Assembly (NCBI GenBank): GCA_947624645.1
Contig: CANQLG010000013.1
Span: 1-55,452 of the forward strand
DNA from: Candidatus Gastranaerophilales bacterium
GTDB lineage: Bacteria > Cyanobacteriota > Vampirovibrionia > Gastranaerophilales > Gastranaerophilaceae
Direction: 5' to 3'
Length of the DNA: 55,452 nt
Positions 1-9,050 of the stretch are shown one piece after another. Below the pieces are notes generated by a model that ran no database searches, was not told where the DNA came from, and worked only from the letters and a program-made list of their open reading frames with translations. Positions within the stretch are counted from its first letter, which is position 1. Each line of letters starts with the position of its first letter. The position numbers were made by a program, and so were the translations under genes.

Positions 1-50
1 GAATATCTATATTTTTATCTTACCAAAAAAAATTATATTGTAAATACTTT

Positions 51-1034
51 TTATAAATTATTATTTATTTTATTTATAACTAATTGCATTCTGTCAAAAG
101 GTAATACTTGAAGCTCTGTATCTCTGGCTTTTTCCAATGCATAAGAATACAAATCATACATTCTTTCCAAGAAAATTTTATTTGTTGATTCACTACAAAA
201 CCAACCTACTTCTATATCAAGATAGCATGTTTTAACTTTTGCATTAATATTTTGAATCAAAAATTCATTAATTTCTTCTTTGTTATCATTAATATAAGGT
301 AAAATTATATATTTAGTTTTAACCAAAGTGTTTGCTTTTTGAACTTTTACATATTTAGCTATATTTTTCCAAACTTGATTATGTTTATCGGTTAACTTGA
401 TTTTTTTAAATGTGGCTCTTGTCCCCGAATCAGTAGAAACAAGTATGTTTACAAGCCCTTTTTTTAATCCGATTTCAATGTATTTATTATATTTAATCGC
501 ATTAGTTAATACTCTTACGGGACTTATATTGGTTTTGATAAATAATTTAAGTGTTTTATCAAAATCCGATGTAACTGTTGGTTCTCCTCCTGCTATTGTT
601 ATATCGACAGGCATTCTCAGATAATTATTTTTTATAAGACTTTTTATCAAAGGATACAATTTATATTCTTTAATATGTTTATATTCTTTTCTGTCACAGT
701 ATATGCAAGATGCATTGCATTTTATCCAATTATTAATATTTATTGTGTTTATATAATGTTCATCATCCCATTGCTTTTTTTCAAGATAAATGCAACCTTT
801 GCATTGGGGAATAGTTTTGCCTTTTTTTTGATAATCTCTTAAATTGTCAGTATTTTGAAAGAATTTTTCCCAATCAATTTTTTCTCCGTTATAATTCGGA
901 ATAAGCACAACTTCGTTTGTGTTATTTTCTTTACTGGTTCTGCAACATAAATTTATTGAATCAAATTGAGCATCAAATCCGTGCTCAATAATATTACAGC
1001 TTACATATTCACTATTAGAATTTGTATTTTCCAT
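51..1034 (-). CDS. Radical SAM protein of unknown substrate, directly after tRNA-Thr
   Basis: A 327-residue radical SAM enzyme. The 4Fe-4S motif C-x3-C-x2-C is Cys106, Cys110 and Cys113 (CNASCIYC), followed by the SAM-binding GGEP at about residues 149-152. Extra Cys pairs lie at 30-31 and in CKGC (78-81), so a second cluster or metal site is possible. There is no clear C-terminal SPASM domain. The ATG is only 9 nt past the 3' end of the upstream tRNA on the same strand, and I see no Shine-Dalgarno sequence and no in-frame Met nearby. The gene therefore looks co-transcribed with the tRNA and may become leaderless after tRNA 3' processing. The family assignment is firm; the substrate is unknown. 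Confidence 0.8.
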   Translation of the reverse strand: MENTNSNSEYVSCNIIEHGFDAQFDSINLCCRTSKENNTNEVVLIPNYNGEKIDWEKFFQNTDNLRDYQKKGKTIPQCKGCIYLEKKQWDDEHYINTININNWIKCNASCIYCDRKEYKHIKEYKLYPLIKSLIKNNYLRMPVDITIAGGEPTVTSDFDKTLKLFIKTNISPVRVLTNAIKYNKYIEIGLKKGLVNILVSTDSGTRATFKKIKLTDKHNQVWKNIAKYVKVQKANTLVKTKYIILPYINDNKEEINEFLIQNINAKVKTCYLDIEVGWFCSESTNKIFLERMYDLYSYALEKARDTELQVLPFDRMQLVINKINNNL

Positions 1035-1043
1035 ATTAAAATA

Positions 1044-1116
<73 letters not shown>

Positions 1117-1158
1117 ATATTTATATTGTACAATATAAATGTATTTTGTATAGTTTAT

Positions 1159-3987
1159 TTATTTTTTAGAAAATAATTGCAATAAATTTGTAGTTGCTAT
1201 ACCGCTTGATGTTGATGTTTGGTCAGAAATTTTGGGTTTATTATCTTTTTGTAATCTTTGGCTGAGAGGCTTTTTACCCGTTAAAAGCCGCATAAATTTG
1301 AAATATTTGCCTAAAAATCCTTTTCGATTTTCATTTTTTTCATCTATTTCTTCAAGCTCTTTTAGTGATTTTCTGCCAATAGGCATACCGATTGATTTTC
1401 TGGTTAATATTTCTGTTGTGAGTGTATTCGGAATTACAACAGCTGCCATTCCTTTTAATGAACTGTTATATGTTGATCTGAATGTTGCATTAAACCAATG
1501 AATTAACATTGTTTGATAGAATAATGCACTTAATCTCTGTATAATACGTTCATTTGCTTTTTCTTTTGCCCCTTCTTTATTTTCACCGTTTGATTTTAGC
1601 ATTACCATATTATAGTTATCGGCAACAAGAAATGCTGATGTTACTGCTGATGATGCCAATTTTGACATCATCGCCAAATCCGTATTTTTATTACTTGATT
1701 GGGTTACACCGTTGAATGATTTTTCAACTGCCGTATTTACGTATATAAGTAAATCATTTTTCGCTTTATTTAATGCGTCTTTTGCTTTTTTAATATCAGC
1801 TTCGGAAGCAGCATTCTTTATTAATTCAGCTAATGTTGCTTCAGCCTTGCGATATGGCATTGTACGTTTTTCTAACTGTTCCATTGCGTTTACAAATACA
1901 GTTTGACTTATTTTAGAAGATTTTGCCGCTTTCTCTCCGAAAATTTCGGTTACTACTCTATGTATTCCTTTTTCAAATTTAGTCAATTCTATATTCTCAA
2001 CAAGTGCTTTTTGTGCTTTATTTTCTATTGGAGATACAGCCATTTTGAGTAAAGAACTTGTAATCGTAAACGGTAATTTAAGTGCTGAAAATATAAACTT
2101 AAAAGGTTCTGTTACAACATCGACAAAAGGTTTTATCTTAGTTTCTACTTGCATCGGAATTTCTTTTGTCCCTTTTGCTATTGCATCAGTTATTGTTTGT
2201 GAAATATCATCTAACTGCTCTGCATTTACATTAATTTGTTTATTCTTTATTATATTAACAACTTTTTTTGCAACGGCTTCAAATTTGTTTTCAGCTATTG
2301 AAGTACTTTCTGAGCTTATTGCCGTCTTAATAGCTTGAGATATTTGAGAATATTCTTTATCTGTTAATTCTACTCCTGTTGTTTTTAGTTTTTCTGCTAC
2401 TGTATCTATAATTTCAGGTATTTTTGCAGAACTCAATGATGATTTATACATTTTTATAACACCGTCAACAGTTTTACCGTATTTCTGCATTATAAACTCA
2501 TGACCTTTTGCAACTTCTTCACAGCCTGCTTCTTTTAAACTTGTTGTAACCTGCTCAAAATCTTTTTCATTTATTGCAAAATCTTTAAATGCTAAAGGAT
2601 TATATATTTTATCTTTGATTTTATTTCCTATATTTTTTATTCCCTGAACAAGTTTTGAATCTTTTGTAAATGAACTGTTCTTAAGAAAACTCAATATAAA
2701 CCCTGCTGAAACCAAAAATATTATAGCATTTTTAAATGTTTTAAAATTGATTAATGCTTTTTTAGGTTCTTCTTTCTTTTCGGATTCTGTTGGCTTTTTA
2801 TCATCTGATGCTTTAAAACTTGTGAATACTTTGGATTTTTCTGTCGCTTCTTTATAATTAAAGAATGTGTTGATTTGCTGTTTTGTAGGTTCAGTTGGTA
2901 TATTTCCTTTTTGTGTAGTTGTATTATCCGTTTGTTTCGTTGAATTTGCTTTCTTTTGATTGTGAGCTTTAGCTTTTTCTTTTGAAAGGAAGAAAATGGG
3001 CTTTCCTAAACGTTTTCTTGATACTATTTCCGAGAATAATACCGTAGCGGCTGACGTTAATGGGGTAAACCAAGGTATTGTATTTACTTGTTTTGTGAAC
3101 GCTCCAAATGTCAGAAGCTGTATATATGCAGTAATAAATACCCTTGATATTTCTTGTTTCCTTCTTTCTCTTGCTTCTTTTTCGGAAACCTCTTTTTTAT
3201 CTCCGCATAATACTGATAAGTTGTACGCATCATTTGCTAAAAATATTACTGGAACTAAGCCGGAAACTATTCTGTTTAAAGGACGTTCATAAGCTGTATT
3301 GAAATTCCCAGTGTATTTATCAAAAAACTTATTGCTGACTTTATATAAATTCTCTTTAATAAAATCGCTTGCTTCAGCAACTAATTTTTTTGCAGCAGGT
3401 GTATCATCTGTTTTATTTAATTGGTCAAGTAAATATTCTGATGATACTCCTTTTTCTTTTGCAAATTTTTCAATGACATCTTTTGTTTTTTCGAAAATAC
3501 CTTTTAATTGGTCGGTTCTTGCATCAAGCTCATTTAATTTCCTCGGAAATCTTAAAATGGGTTTTTTATAAACTTTTGCAGCCCAATTTTTCACAGGTTC
3601 AATTGGAATTGACTGCATTTTCTTAACTATCCAGCTGGCAGCATATAACGGCAAGTTTATAAACGGGAAAATAACATTTTCTATAAGTGATTGTCCTATT
3701 TTTTTATCACGAATATAAAGAGCTCCTTTGTCTGATGCAAATCTAGAGCTCTTCTTAAATATTTCTGCCGTATTTATTAATTTATCCGACTTTAGTAATA
3801 GTCTTTCGCCAATCTTTCCGTAATGTTGAGAGAACACATTTAATATTTTTTTATCTGCCGAACTTAATAGACTCAAAGGACCCGATTTGAAACTGATTTG
3901 TTGCTTAGAATCATTGTAATTTATATTAGTTTTATTATATCGTGTTCTTTCGGCTATATTTGCAATATTCGGTTTTATAGTATTCAT
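1159..3987 (-). CDS. Large hypothetical membrane protein with an internal duplication
   Basis: A 942-residue protein I do not recognise. It has several scattered hydrophobic segments (about residues 105-122, 241-256, 283-300, 420-436 and 640-660) separated by Lys/Glu-rich stretches. A module at about residues 240-330 (FLANDAYN, then a charged stretch, an aromatic helix and a conserved RKRLGKPI) recurs at about 775-874 (FLVADNYN, then RKSIGMPI), so the protein seems to have grown by an old internal duplication. The N-terminus carries QQISFKSG at about residues 29-36, a short motif seen in similar form in the 579-residue protein at 31.1-32.9 kb. There is no classical signal peptide. The several long open frames on the opposite strand are shadows. 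Confidence 0.75.
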   Translation of the reverse strand: MNTIKPNIANIAERTRYNKTNINYNDSKQQISFKSGPLSLLSSADKKILNVFSQHYGKIGERLLLKSDKLINTAEIFKKSSRFASDKGALYIRDKKIGQSLIENVIFPFINLPLYAASWIVKKMQSIPIEPVKNWAAKVYKKPILRFPRKLNELDARTDQLKGIFEKTKDVIEKFAKEKGVSSEYLLDQLNKTDDTPAAKKLVAEASDFIKENLYKVSNKFFDKYTGNFNTAYERPLNRIVSGLVPVIFLANDAYNLSVLCGDKKEVSEKEARERRKQEISRVFITAYIQLLTFGAFTKQVNTIPWFTPLTSAATVLFSEIVSRKRLGKPIFFLSKEKAKAHNQKKANSTKQTDNTTTQKGNIPTEPTKQQINTFFNYKEATEKSKVFTSFKASDDKKPTESEKKEEPKKALINFKTFKNAIIFLVSAGFILSFLKNSSFTKDSKLVQGIKNIGNKIKDKIYNPLAFKDFAINEKDFEQVTTSLKEAGCEEVAKGHEFIMQKYGKTVDGVIKMYKSSLSSAKIPEIIDTVAEKLKTTGVELTDKEYSQISQAIKTAISSESTSIAENKFEAVAKKVVNIIKNKQINVNAEQLDDISQTITDAIAKGTKEIPMQVETKIKPFVDVVTEPFKFIFSALKLPFTITSSLLKMAVSPIENKAQKALVENIELTKFEKGIHRVVTEIFGEKAAKSSKISQTVFVNAMEQLEKRTMPYRKAEATLAELIKNAASEADIKKAKDALNKAKNDLLIYVNTAVEKSFNGVTQSSNKNTDLAMMSKLASSAVTSAFLVADNYNMVMLKSNGENKEGAKEKANERIIQRLSALFYQTMLIHWFNATFRSTYNSSLKGMAAVVIPNTLTTEILTRKSIGMPIGRKSLKELEEIDEKNENRKGFLGKYFKFMRLLTGKKPLSQRLQKDNKPKISDQTSTSSGIATTNLLQLFSKK

Positions 3988-4090
3988 TATTTTCCCTTTT
4001 ATAGGTCTTTGTATTGTCCCATTGTTCTAAAAATTAAAAAAGTTTTTTTTGCCACTTTTAAATATAAAATGTAACAATTGTTCTTATATT

Positions 4091-4843
4091 TTATTCGGGG
4101 TATCTTGATGTGGCTTTTATCAACATTTTTGCCAACTTCTCCGCTCCTTCAAAATTTCGCTGTTCTATTTTTTTGCTTGCTTGTTCAACGTTATATTCTA
4201 TAAGTTTATGTTTTATATTGTATGTTGAATCAGATTCGTTTATGTCCATTATTGCATAGCAGGCATTGGGTGTTTCACTGAACGGTCTGCCTACTGACCC
4301 GGCATTCACAACTGTTTGTTCTGTATTTGTTTGGTATCCGCATGGCATGTGGGTATGTCCGCAAAATATTATATTTGCCTCCGTACCGTTTATTATTTCT
4401 TCAATTTGTTTGATAGGCATGTTCGGATATATATTTTCATCATTTTTTCTTGGCGAACCATGGACAAGCAGAATTTTTATTCCGAAAAATTCAAGATTTA
4501 GCTCTTCGGGAAGATTTTTTAAAAACTCTTTATCTTCATTTGATAATAATTTACTGTCTGCAAGATAGGCACTTGCCATTACTTTGTTTTTTTCAATCAG
4601 TTTATTGTATGTATCAAATGAAAATACAGACAACATTTTGTCTGTATTTCCCTGAATTATATAAAAATCTTGTGAGTTTATAAGTTGTCTTATTCTGTTA
4701 AGAGTTTCAATAGGCTCAGAACCCGCCATTACAAGGTCGCCTAAACAAAATATCTTACTGCAATTTTCTTTTGTTATATCATCTAATACACTGTTAAGTG
4801 CATCTAAATTGCCGTGTATATCCGATATAATTGCAATTTTCAT
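4091..4843 (-). CDS. Calcineurin-like metallophosphoesterase, YfcE/MJ0936-like
   Basis: The protein is 250 residues from the chosen ATG. An upstream TTG would add four residues, but GGGATATAAAATG places the ribosome binding site just before this ATG. It has the metallophosphoesterase motifs in order: SDIHGN near the N-terminus, GDLV, GNTD and GHTH. These supply the Asp, His and Asn ligands of the dinuclear metal centre. Such proteins hydrolyse phosphodiesters or phosphomonoesters, and the natural substrate cannot be told from sequence. It is divergently transcribed from ispG, with about 55 bp between the two starts. Confidence 0.87.
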   Translation of the reverse strand: MKIAIISDIHGNLDALNSVLDDITKENCSKIFCLGDLVMAGSEPIETLNRIRQLINSQDFYIIQGNTDKMLSVFSFDTYNKLIEKNKVMASAYLADSKLLSNEDKEFLKNLPEELNLEFFGIKILLVHGSPRKNDENIYPNMPIKQIEEIINGTEANIIFCGHTHMPCGYQTNTEQTVVNAGSVGRPFSETPNACYAIMDINESDSTYNIKHKLIEYNVEQASKKIEQRNFEGAEKLAKMLIKATSRYPE

Positions 4844-4898
4844 TTTATATCCCAAAATTTATTCATGCTAATATAATCATAACAGGAAATAAAAAATC

Positions 4899-5954
4899 AT
4901 GATACAGAGAAGAAAATCAAAACAAATTCAAATCGGAAATGTTAAAATTGGCGGAGATGCTCCTATCAGTGTGCAATCAATGACAAACACTGATACAAGG
5001 GATGTAGAATCCACCTTAAAACAAATTTACAAACTGTCTGAAATAGGCTGTGAGCTTATAAGATTGGCTATCTTAAATAATGATGCAGCTGAGGCAATTA
5101 AAGAAATCAAAAAGAAATCTCCCATTCCGATTATAGCTGATATACATTTCGATTACAGACTCGCTATAAAGTGTATTGAAAACGGGGTTGATGCTTTAAG
5201 AATTAATCCCGGTAATATAGGTAAAGAAGAACATACAAAAAAAGTAGTGGCGTTGGCTAAAACTAACAATATTCCTATAAGAATCGGTATTAACGGAGGT
5301 TCTCTGGAAAAAGATTTATTGGAATTAAATATTCCGCTTGCGGAAAAGATGGTTATGAGTGCAATGAGGCACATTAAGATTCTAGAAGATAATAATTTTG
5401 ATAATATTAAGATTTCTTTAAAATCAAGTGACGTAATGACAACGATTGATGCATACAGATTAATGGCTCAAAAAGTGGAATATCCTCTTCATTTGGGAAT
5501 AACAGAAGCAGGCACATATTTTGGAGGTATTGTTAAATCTTCTGTCGGTATAGGGGCACTGCTTTCAGAAGGTATCGGCGACACTATCCGAGTATCGCTT
5601 ACGGATAGTCCTATTCAAGAGGTTAAAGCTGGATATATGATTCTGAAGTCTTTGGGACTCAGACAATATGGTATAAATTTTATTTCGTGTCCTACTTGCG
5701 GCAGAACTCAAATTGATTTAATAAATCTTGCTAAAGAAGTTGAAAAACGTTTAGAAAATATAACAAAACCAATTACTGTCGCAGTTATGGGCTGTGCAGT
5801 TAACGGCCCCGGGGAAGCTAAACACGCTGATTACGGTATAGCAGGCGGAATAAAAGAGGGCTACATTTTTAAAAAAGGTGAAATCATTTCAAGACTTCCT
5901 GAAGATAAACTTGTGGACGAATTTATAAATATCATTCAAATGGAGAATGTTTAA
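4899..5954 (+). CDS. ispG: 4-hydroxy-3-methylbut-2-enyl diphosphate synthase (flavodoxin)
   Basis: IspG (GcpE) performs the penultimate step of the MEP isoprenoid pathway, turning MEcPP into HMBPP with a 4Fe-4S cluster. The 351-residue length is normal for the bacterial two-domain form. The N-terminal TIM barrel begins with IQIGNVKIGGDAPISVQSM. The C-terminal cluster-binding domain holds CPTCGRTQ and GCAVNGPGEA, supplying the three cluster cysteines and the conserved Glu. The start ATG is the only one that gives the full N-terminus. It is divergent from the phosphoesterase gene, and the next gene follows after about 60 bp. Confidence 0.96.
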   Translation: MIQRRKSKQIQIGNVKIGGDAPISVQSMTNTDTRDVESTLKQIYKLSEIGCELIRLAILNNDAAEAIKEIKKKSPIPIIADIHFDYRLAIKCIENGVDALRINPGNIGKEEHTKKVVALAKTNNIPIRIGINGGSLEKDLLELNIPLAEKMVMSAMRHIKILEDNNFDNIKISLKSSDVMTTIDAYRLMAQKVEYPLHLGITEAGTYFGGIVKSSVGIGALLSEGIGDTIRVSLTDSPIQEVKAGYMILKSLGLRQYGINFISCPTCGRTQIDLINLAKEVEKRLENITKPITVAVMGCAVNGPGEAKHADYGIAGGIKEGYIFKKGEIISRLPEDKLVDEFINIIQMENV

Positions 5955-6014
5955 ATATTGCATTATCAAAAAAAATAATATATCATGTATATAGAATAAA
6001 GAGGATTTAATTGC

Positions 6015-6320
6015 ATGAAAAAGAATATTATTTTTACATTAGTATTATTTGTATTTGCATCTGTTTCAGCTAAAGCATATGTTGATAACCGCTATATGAC
6101 TACTCCGAATTTTATGCTAAATACCGGATATTCGCAAGAAATGGCTATGATGCTTAACGTTGTTAACCAAGACCCTTATAGAGAACATGAATCGGAGCCT
6201 AATGATGCTTCTACAATTTTGAAAAGAATATATGGATATATTGCTCCTACTATGTATACTGATATTCCTTTCTATAATAGTGATATAAATACAGATACAA
6301 CAGGTTGGAAAGATTACTAA
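6015..6320 (+). CDS. Small secreted hypothetical protein
   Basis: A 101-residue protein with a typical signal peptide: Lys-Lys, a hydrophobic core at about residues 4-17, and an Ala-x-Ala type site near SAKA (residues 18-21). The mature part is polar, Tyr/Asn/Asp-rich and lacks cysteine. AGAGGA about 12 nt upstream of the ATG can serve as the ribosome binding site. A strong terminator follows, so it is probably a single-gene unit. I do not recognise the family. Confidence 0.72.
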   Translation: MKKNIIFTLVLFVFASVSAKAYVDNRYMTTPNFMLNTGYSQEMAMMLNVVNQDPYREHESEPNDASTILKRIYGYIAPTMYTDIPFYNSDINTDTTGWKDY

Positions 6321-6335
6321 AAAGAAAAAATTGCT

Positions 6336-6366
6336 GAAAAGGCACCAATCAGGTGCCTTTTTTGTA
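6336..6366 (+). terminator. Intrinsic terminator
   Basis: The stem AAAAGGCACC/GGTGCCTTTT with loop AATCA runs into a T tract, 15-20 bp after the stop of the small secreted protein gene. Confidence 0.92.
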
Positions 6367-6371
6367 TATAT

Positions 6372-6380
6372 TGTTATAAT
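6372..6380 (+). promoter_or_regulatory. Extended -10 promoter of the TPR gene
   Basis: TGTTATAAT is a perfect extended -10. It ends 6 nt before the ATG of the next gene, so transcription would start at or next to the start codon and the mRNA would be leaderless. No Shine-Dalgarno sequence is present. Confidence 0.6.
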
Positions 6381-6386
6381 TTATTT

Positions 6387-7064
6387 ATGAAGATTTATAG
6401 AAAAATATTATTTATAATTTTATGTTTGGTCTTTTGCGATTGTTTTGCTTTTGCCGATAATATCACAGATGCAGAAAAACTTATAGAAAAAGCTTATAAT
6501 TCCGAATCTAAAGAGGCAGGTTATGAATATATTCATAAAGCCATGGATTTATTTAACGAAGAGTATGAAAAAAATCCTCAAAATATAACAATTTTACTTG
6601 GGTTATCAAAAACTTATCAATTCATTAAAAACAGAAAAAATGCAAAATTATATTTATTAAAAGCTTATAATATGAATCCTTCTAATCCGATGCTTCAAAA
6701 AGAAATGGCTGATTTTTATTATAATTTTCAAGAATATTCAACTGCAATAGAATATTATAAATTAAGCTTAGCTTCGGGGCTGTTAACGGACTATGAAACA
6801 AATCTTAAAACAGCGCGATGTTTCGATAAATTGGGAGACAGTGAAAATGCGCAATTATATTACCAAATTTGCAAGCATATAAATCCTCAAGCCGAAATAG
6901 AGCAATATGGTATTTCAGATAAAGAAAAAAATAAAACTGATAATAATGAAACAATCGAAATTTCAAAATTAAAATCTTTTATTAATGAAGATTTATTATT
7001 AAATCGTGAAGAAGAAAGTGCAAGAACTATTATTGAAGAAATAAATAATATTAAATTATATTAA
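6387..7064 (+). CDS. Secreted or periplasmic TPR protein
   Basis: A 225-residue protein. The signal peptide covers about residues 1-23 (hydrophobic core IILCLVFCDCFAF, cleavage after AFA). About three tetratricopeptide repeats follow between residues 50 and 165, recognisable by A/L/Y-rich helix pairs such as ILLGLSKTYQF and MADFYYNF followed by YSTAIEYYKLSL. It ends in a charged tail. TPR proteins act as protein-protein adaptors, and the partner is unknown. It has its own extended -10 promoter and probably a leaderless transcript. It converges on the minus-strand operon that ends 6 bp downstream. Confidence 0.75.
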   Translation: MKIYRKILFIILCLVFCDCFAFADNITDAEKLIEKAYNSESKEAGYEYIHKAMDLFNEEYEKNPQNITILLGLSKTYQFIKNRKNAKLYLLKAYNMNPSNPMLQKEMADFYYNFQEYSTAIEYYKLSLASGLLTDYETNLKTARCFDKLGDSENAQLYYQICKHINPQAEIEQYGISDKEKNKTDNNETIEISKLKSFINEDLLLNREEESARTIIEEINNIKLY

Positions 7065-7070
7065 TTAACA

Positions 7071-7541
7071 TTATTTAACCATTGTTTTATTAATTGAAGC
7101 TTGATTATTCAAATATTGAACAATAGCGCCTCCTATTTCTTCCGTTGGGTCAAAATATGGAGAATTGGGCATAAGAGTTTGTCTTATTAACATTTTATTT
7201 AACGGTCCAAATGCGTCAGGCACCAATGTCTTTCTGTATATTCCTGCCAGCATTACTTGTACGTTGGGTGAAGTTACATCATTAAACTTTGACAATGTAG
7301 GATACATTTTATCTATGCCTTTTACTCCATTATCCAGCATTTTGTCTAAAATTTGCAGAGCATCAAGAACTTGTTCTTCCGTATTTGCTGTTTTTAAAAA
7401 AGAGTCTAAATATGGAAGAGCTGATTCTTTTTCATTAACTATTGCCTGAGTTCTTTGTTCATCAAAGGTACAATAGTTTCTGTTTATATTCGGCAGGCTT
7501 ACACCTTGTCCTAACTGTGCTATTATCGGAGTAATATTCAT
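7071..7541 (-). CDS. Hypothetical protein, third gene of the riboswitch operon
   Basis: A 156-residue, mostly helical soluble protein. Segments such as EQVLDALQILDKMLDNGVKG and VQVMLAGIYRKTLVPDAFGP look like HEAT/ARM-type helical repeats, but I cannot name a family. No signal peptide or membrane segment is visible. It lies 9 bp after the 499-residue gene on the same strand, so it is the last gene of the operon that begins behind the cobalamin riboswitch candidate. Confidence 0.68.
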   Translation of the reverse strand: MNITPIIAQLGQGVSLPNINRNYCTFDEQRTQAIVNEKESALPYLDSFLKTANTEEQVLDALQILDKMLDNGVKGIDKMYPTLSKFNDVTSPNVQVMLAGIYRKTLVPDAFGPLNKMLIRQTLMPNSPYFDPTEEIGGAIVQYLNNQASINKTMVK

Positions 7542-7550
7542 ATTATATCC

Positions 7551-9050
7551 TTATGTATATACGTATGGGGGACCATTTTTGATTTCCATTAATATATTAT
7601 CGGCAATTTGTTTTAATTCTTCCTTTGATTTAGAGCCTTCTTCAGCTTGTTTTTTAAAATTATCAATAAGCGGTGTAACAGCACTTTTCTTCTTTGATTG
7701 GAAATTGGCTACTTCTACATCTACAAGACGTTTTCTTAAATTTAATTCCGTTTTTGCATTTTCTTTAAGTACAGTTACTTCTTTAATTGCATTCATTCCT
7801 TGTTTGAAAAGATAACCTATTGCACTGGAAATGGTAAAAGCAGTGAAAATATATTTCGTAAATTTATTTTCAGGATTTAATATCCAGTTATAAAGATGAC
7901 CGCGATTTTCATCTATATAACAATAGTATTGAATTTTTTTAGGAATACCGCCAAGTGCTGTGGGCGCATCAGCAAAGATGGTTTTTTTTGATTCTTCTAC
8001 GGCAGCTATTATAGAAGAGGTTTCTTGAGATGAAAGCCCGTATTTTTCAGCTGTTTTTTGTATAAAATCAGGTTTTGCGCATATTGATTTAAAAAGTTCG
8101 GTAAGTCTTGGAATATCTTCTTTTCTTGCATTTTCGCTCATTGAATTAATTGTATCAATGGTTTTTTCTGTAAAACCGTTTGCGTAATCCTGAGAAAGTT
8201 TTGCTGTTTTTTTAATATTAGATATACTATATTTCCCTAAAACTATTGCACCTGCCAATACTCCCAGTATTAAAGCGGTATATTTTATGTTTTTAATTTT
8301 CTTTGATTGATTTTTATCTTTATTTTGGGTATTATTTGTGCCTTTAAATGAGGCAAATTCCGAAAATACATTTGAATGCTGCGATTTATTGAGTGTTTTA
8401 TCAAAATATTTAATACTGTCAGTTAGCATATTATTTACAACATTTAATTTTCCCGAAAATGATTGAGTCTCAACTTGAATAAGATTTTCTTGAAGGTCTT
8501 TTTCAATGTCTGCTGATTGTTTTTTTAACCATATTTCTTTAGCACCGTCAACAAAATTTTTGCAGCCTATTGTTATTCCGCTCATAATAAATATTGCTGC
8601 CGCCCCCATAATATTTCTGAAATTAGGGTCTCGAATAGCTCTATATATTGCAAACTGTGGTTCTTCTTTAATGTTCATATTTACTGCTATATCGGGCAGT
8701 TGCTCAAAACTGTTGGTTGTAAGCAGCGTTTGAGAGGATTTTTTTAAGATTGCACTTAGTGCAAAACATCCGCCTATAAGGATTGATGTGCCTATCAATA
8801 ACGGTTTTATTGCTTTATTTATATTAAAGGAACTTTCTTTTTGTCCTTCTTTAATTGAGGAATTTTGTTTATTATTTTCGTGGATTAATAATGAGTCTTG
8901 AATTTCATCAAACGATACAGGCGTATCATTATTTTTGACATGAGTATTTATAAGCACGCCTTTTAGTGTTGAATTTATTTCAGGGATGTTTTTATTTAAT
9001 GCTTTATTACTTGGTTTAATTATCTTTAGAGGTTCCGGGCTCATTTCCAT
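7551..9050 (-). CDS. Hypothetical membrane protein, second gene of the riboswitch operon
   Basis: A 499-residue protein of unknown family. Four likely membrane helices lie at about residues 83-101 (LLIGTSILIGGCFALSAIL), 148-166, 258-277 (ALILGVLAGAIVLGKY) and 394-411. Between them are long Lys/Gln/Ser-rich, probably helical regions. The start overlaps the 3' end of the upstream gene by 35 bp, which suggests translational coupling. Either ATG at 9050 or 9044 could be used. The third gene follows at once. The layout suggests a membrane partner for the two neighbouring products; function unknown. Confidence 0.72.
   Translation of the reverse strand: MEMSPEPLKIIKPSNKALNKNIPEINSTLKGVLINTHVKNNDTPVSFDEIQDSLLIHENNKQNSSIKEGQKESSFNINKAIKPLLIGTSILIGGCFALSAILKKSSQTLLTTNSFEQLPDIAVNMNIKEEPQFAIYRAIRDPNFRNIMGAAAIFIMSGITIGCKNFVDGAKEIWLKKQSADIEKDLQENLIQVETQSFSGKLNVVNNMLTDSIKYFDKTLNKSQHSNVFSEFASFKGTNNTQNKDKNQSKKIKNIKYTALILGVLAGAIVLGKYSISNIKKTAKLSQDYANGFTEKTIDTINSMSENARKEDIPRLTELFKSICAKPDFIQKTAEKYGLSSQETSSIIAAVEESKKTIFADAPTALGGIPKKIQYYCYIDENRGHLYNWILNPENKFTKYIFTAFTISSAIGYLFKQGMNAIKEVTVLKENAKTELNLRKRLVDVEVANFQSKKKSAVTPLIDNFKKQAEEGSKSKEELKQIADNILMEIKNGPPYVYT

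Noticed and set aside
1232-3571. Several plus-strand open frames inside the 942-residue gene
   Set aside because: They lie opposite a long continuous gene, lack ribosome binding sites and give unlikely hydrophobic or Ser/Phe-rich proteins; they are shadows of the minus-strand codons.
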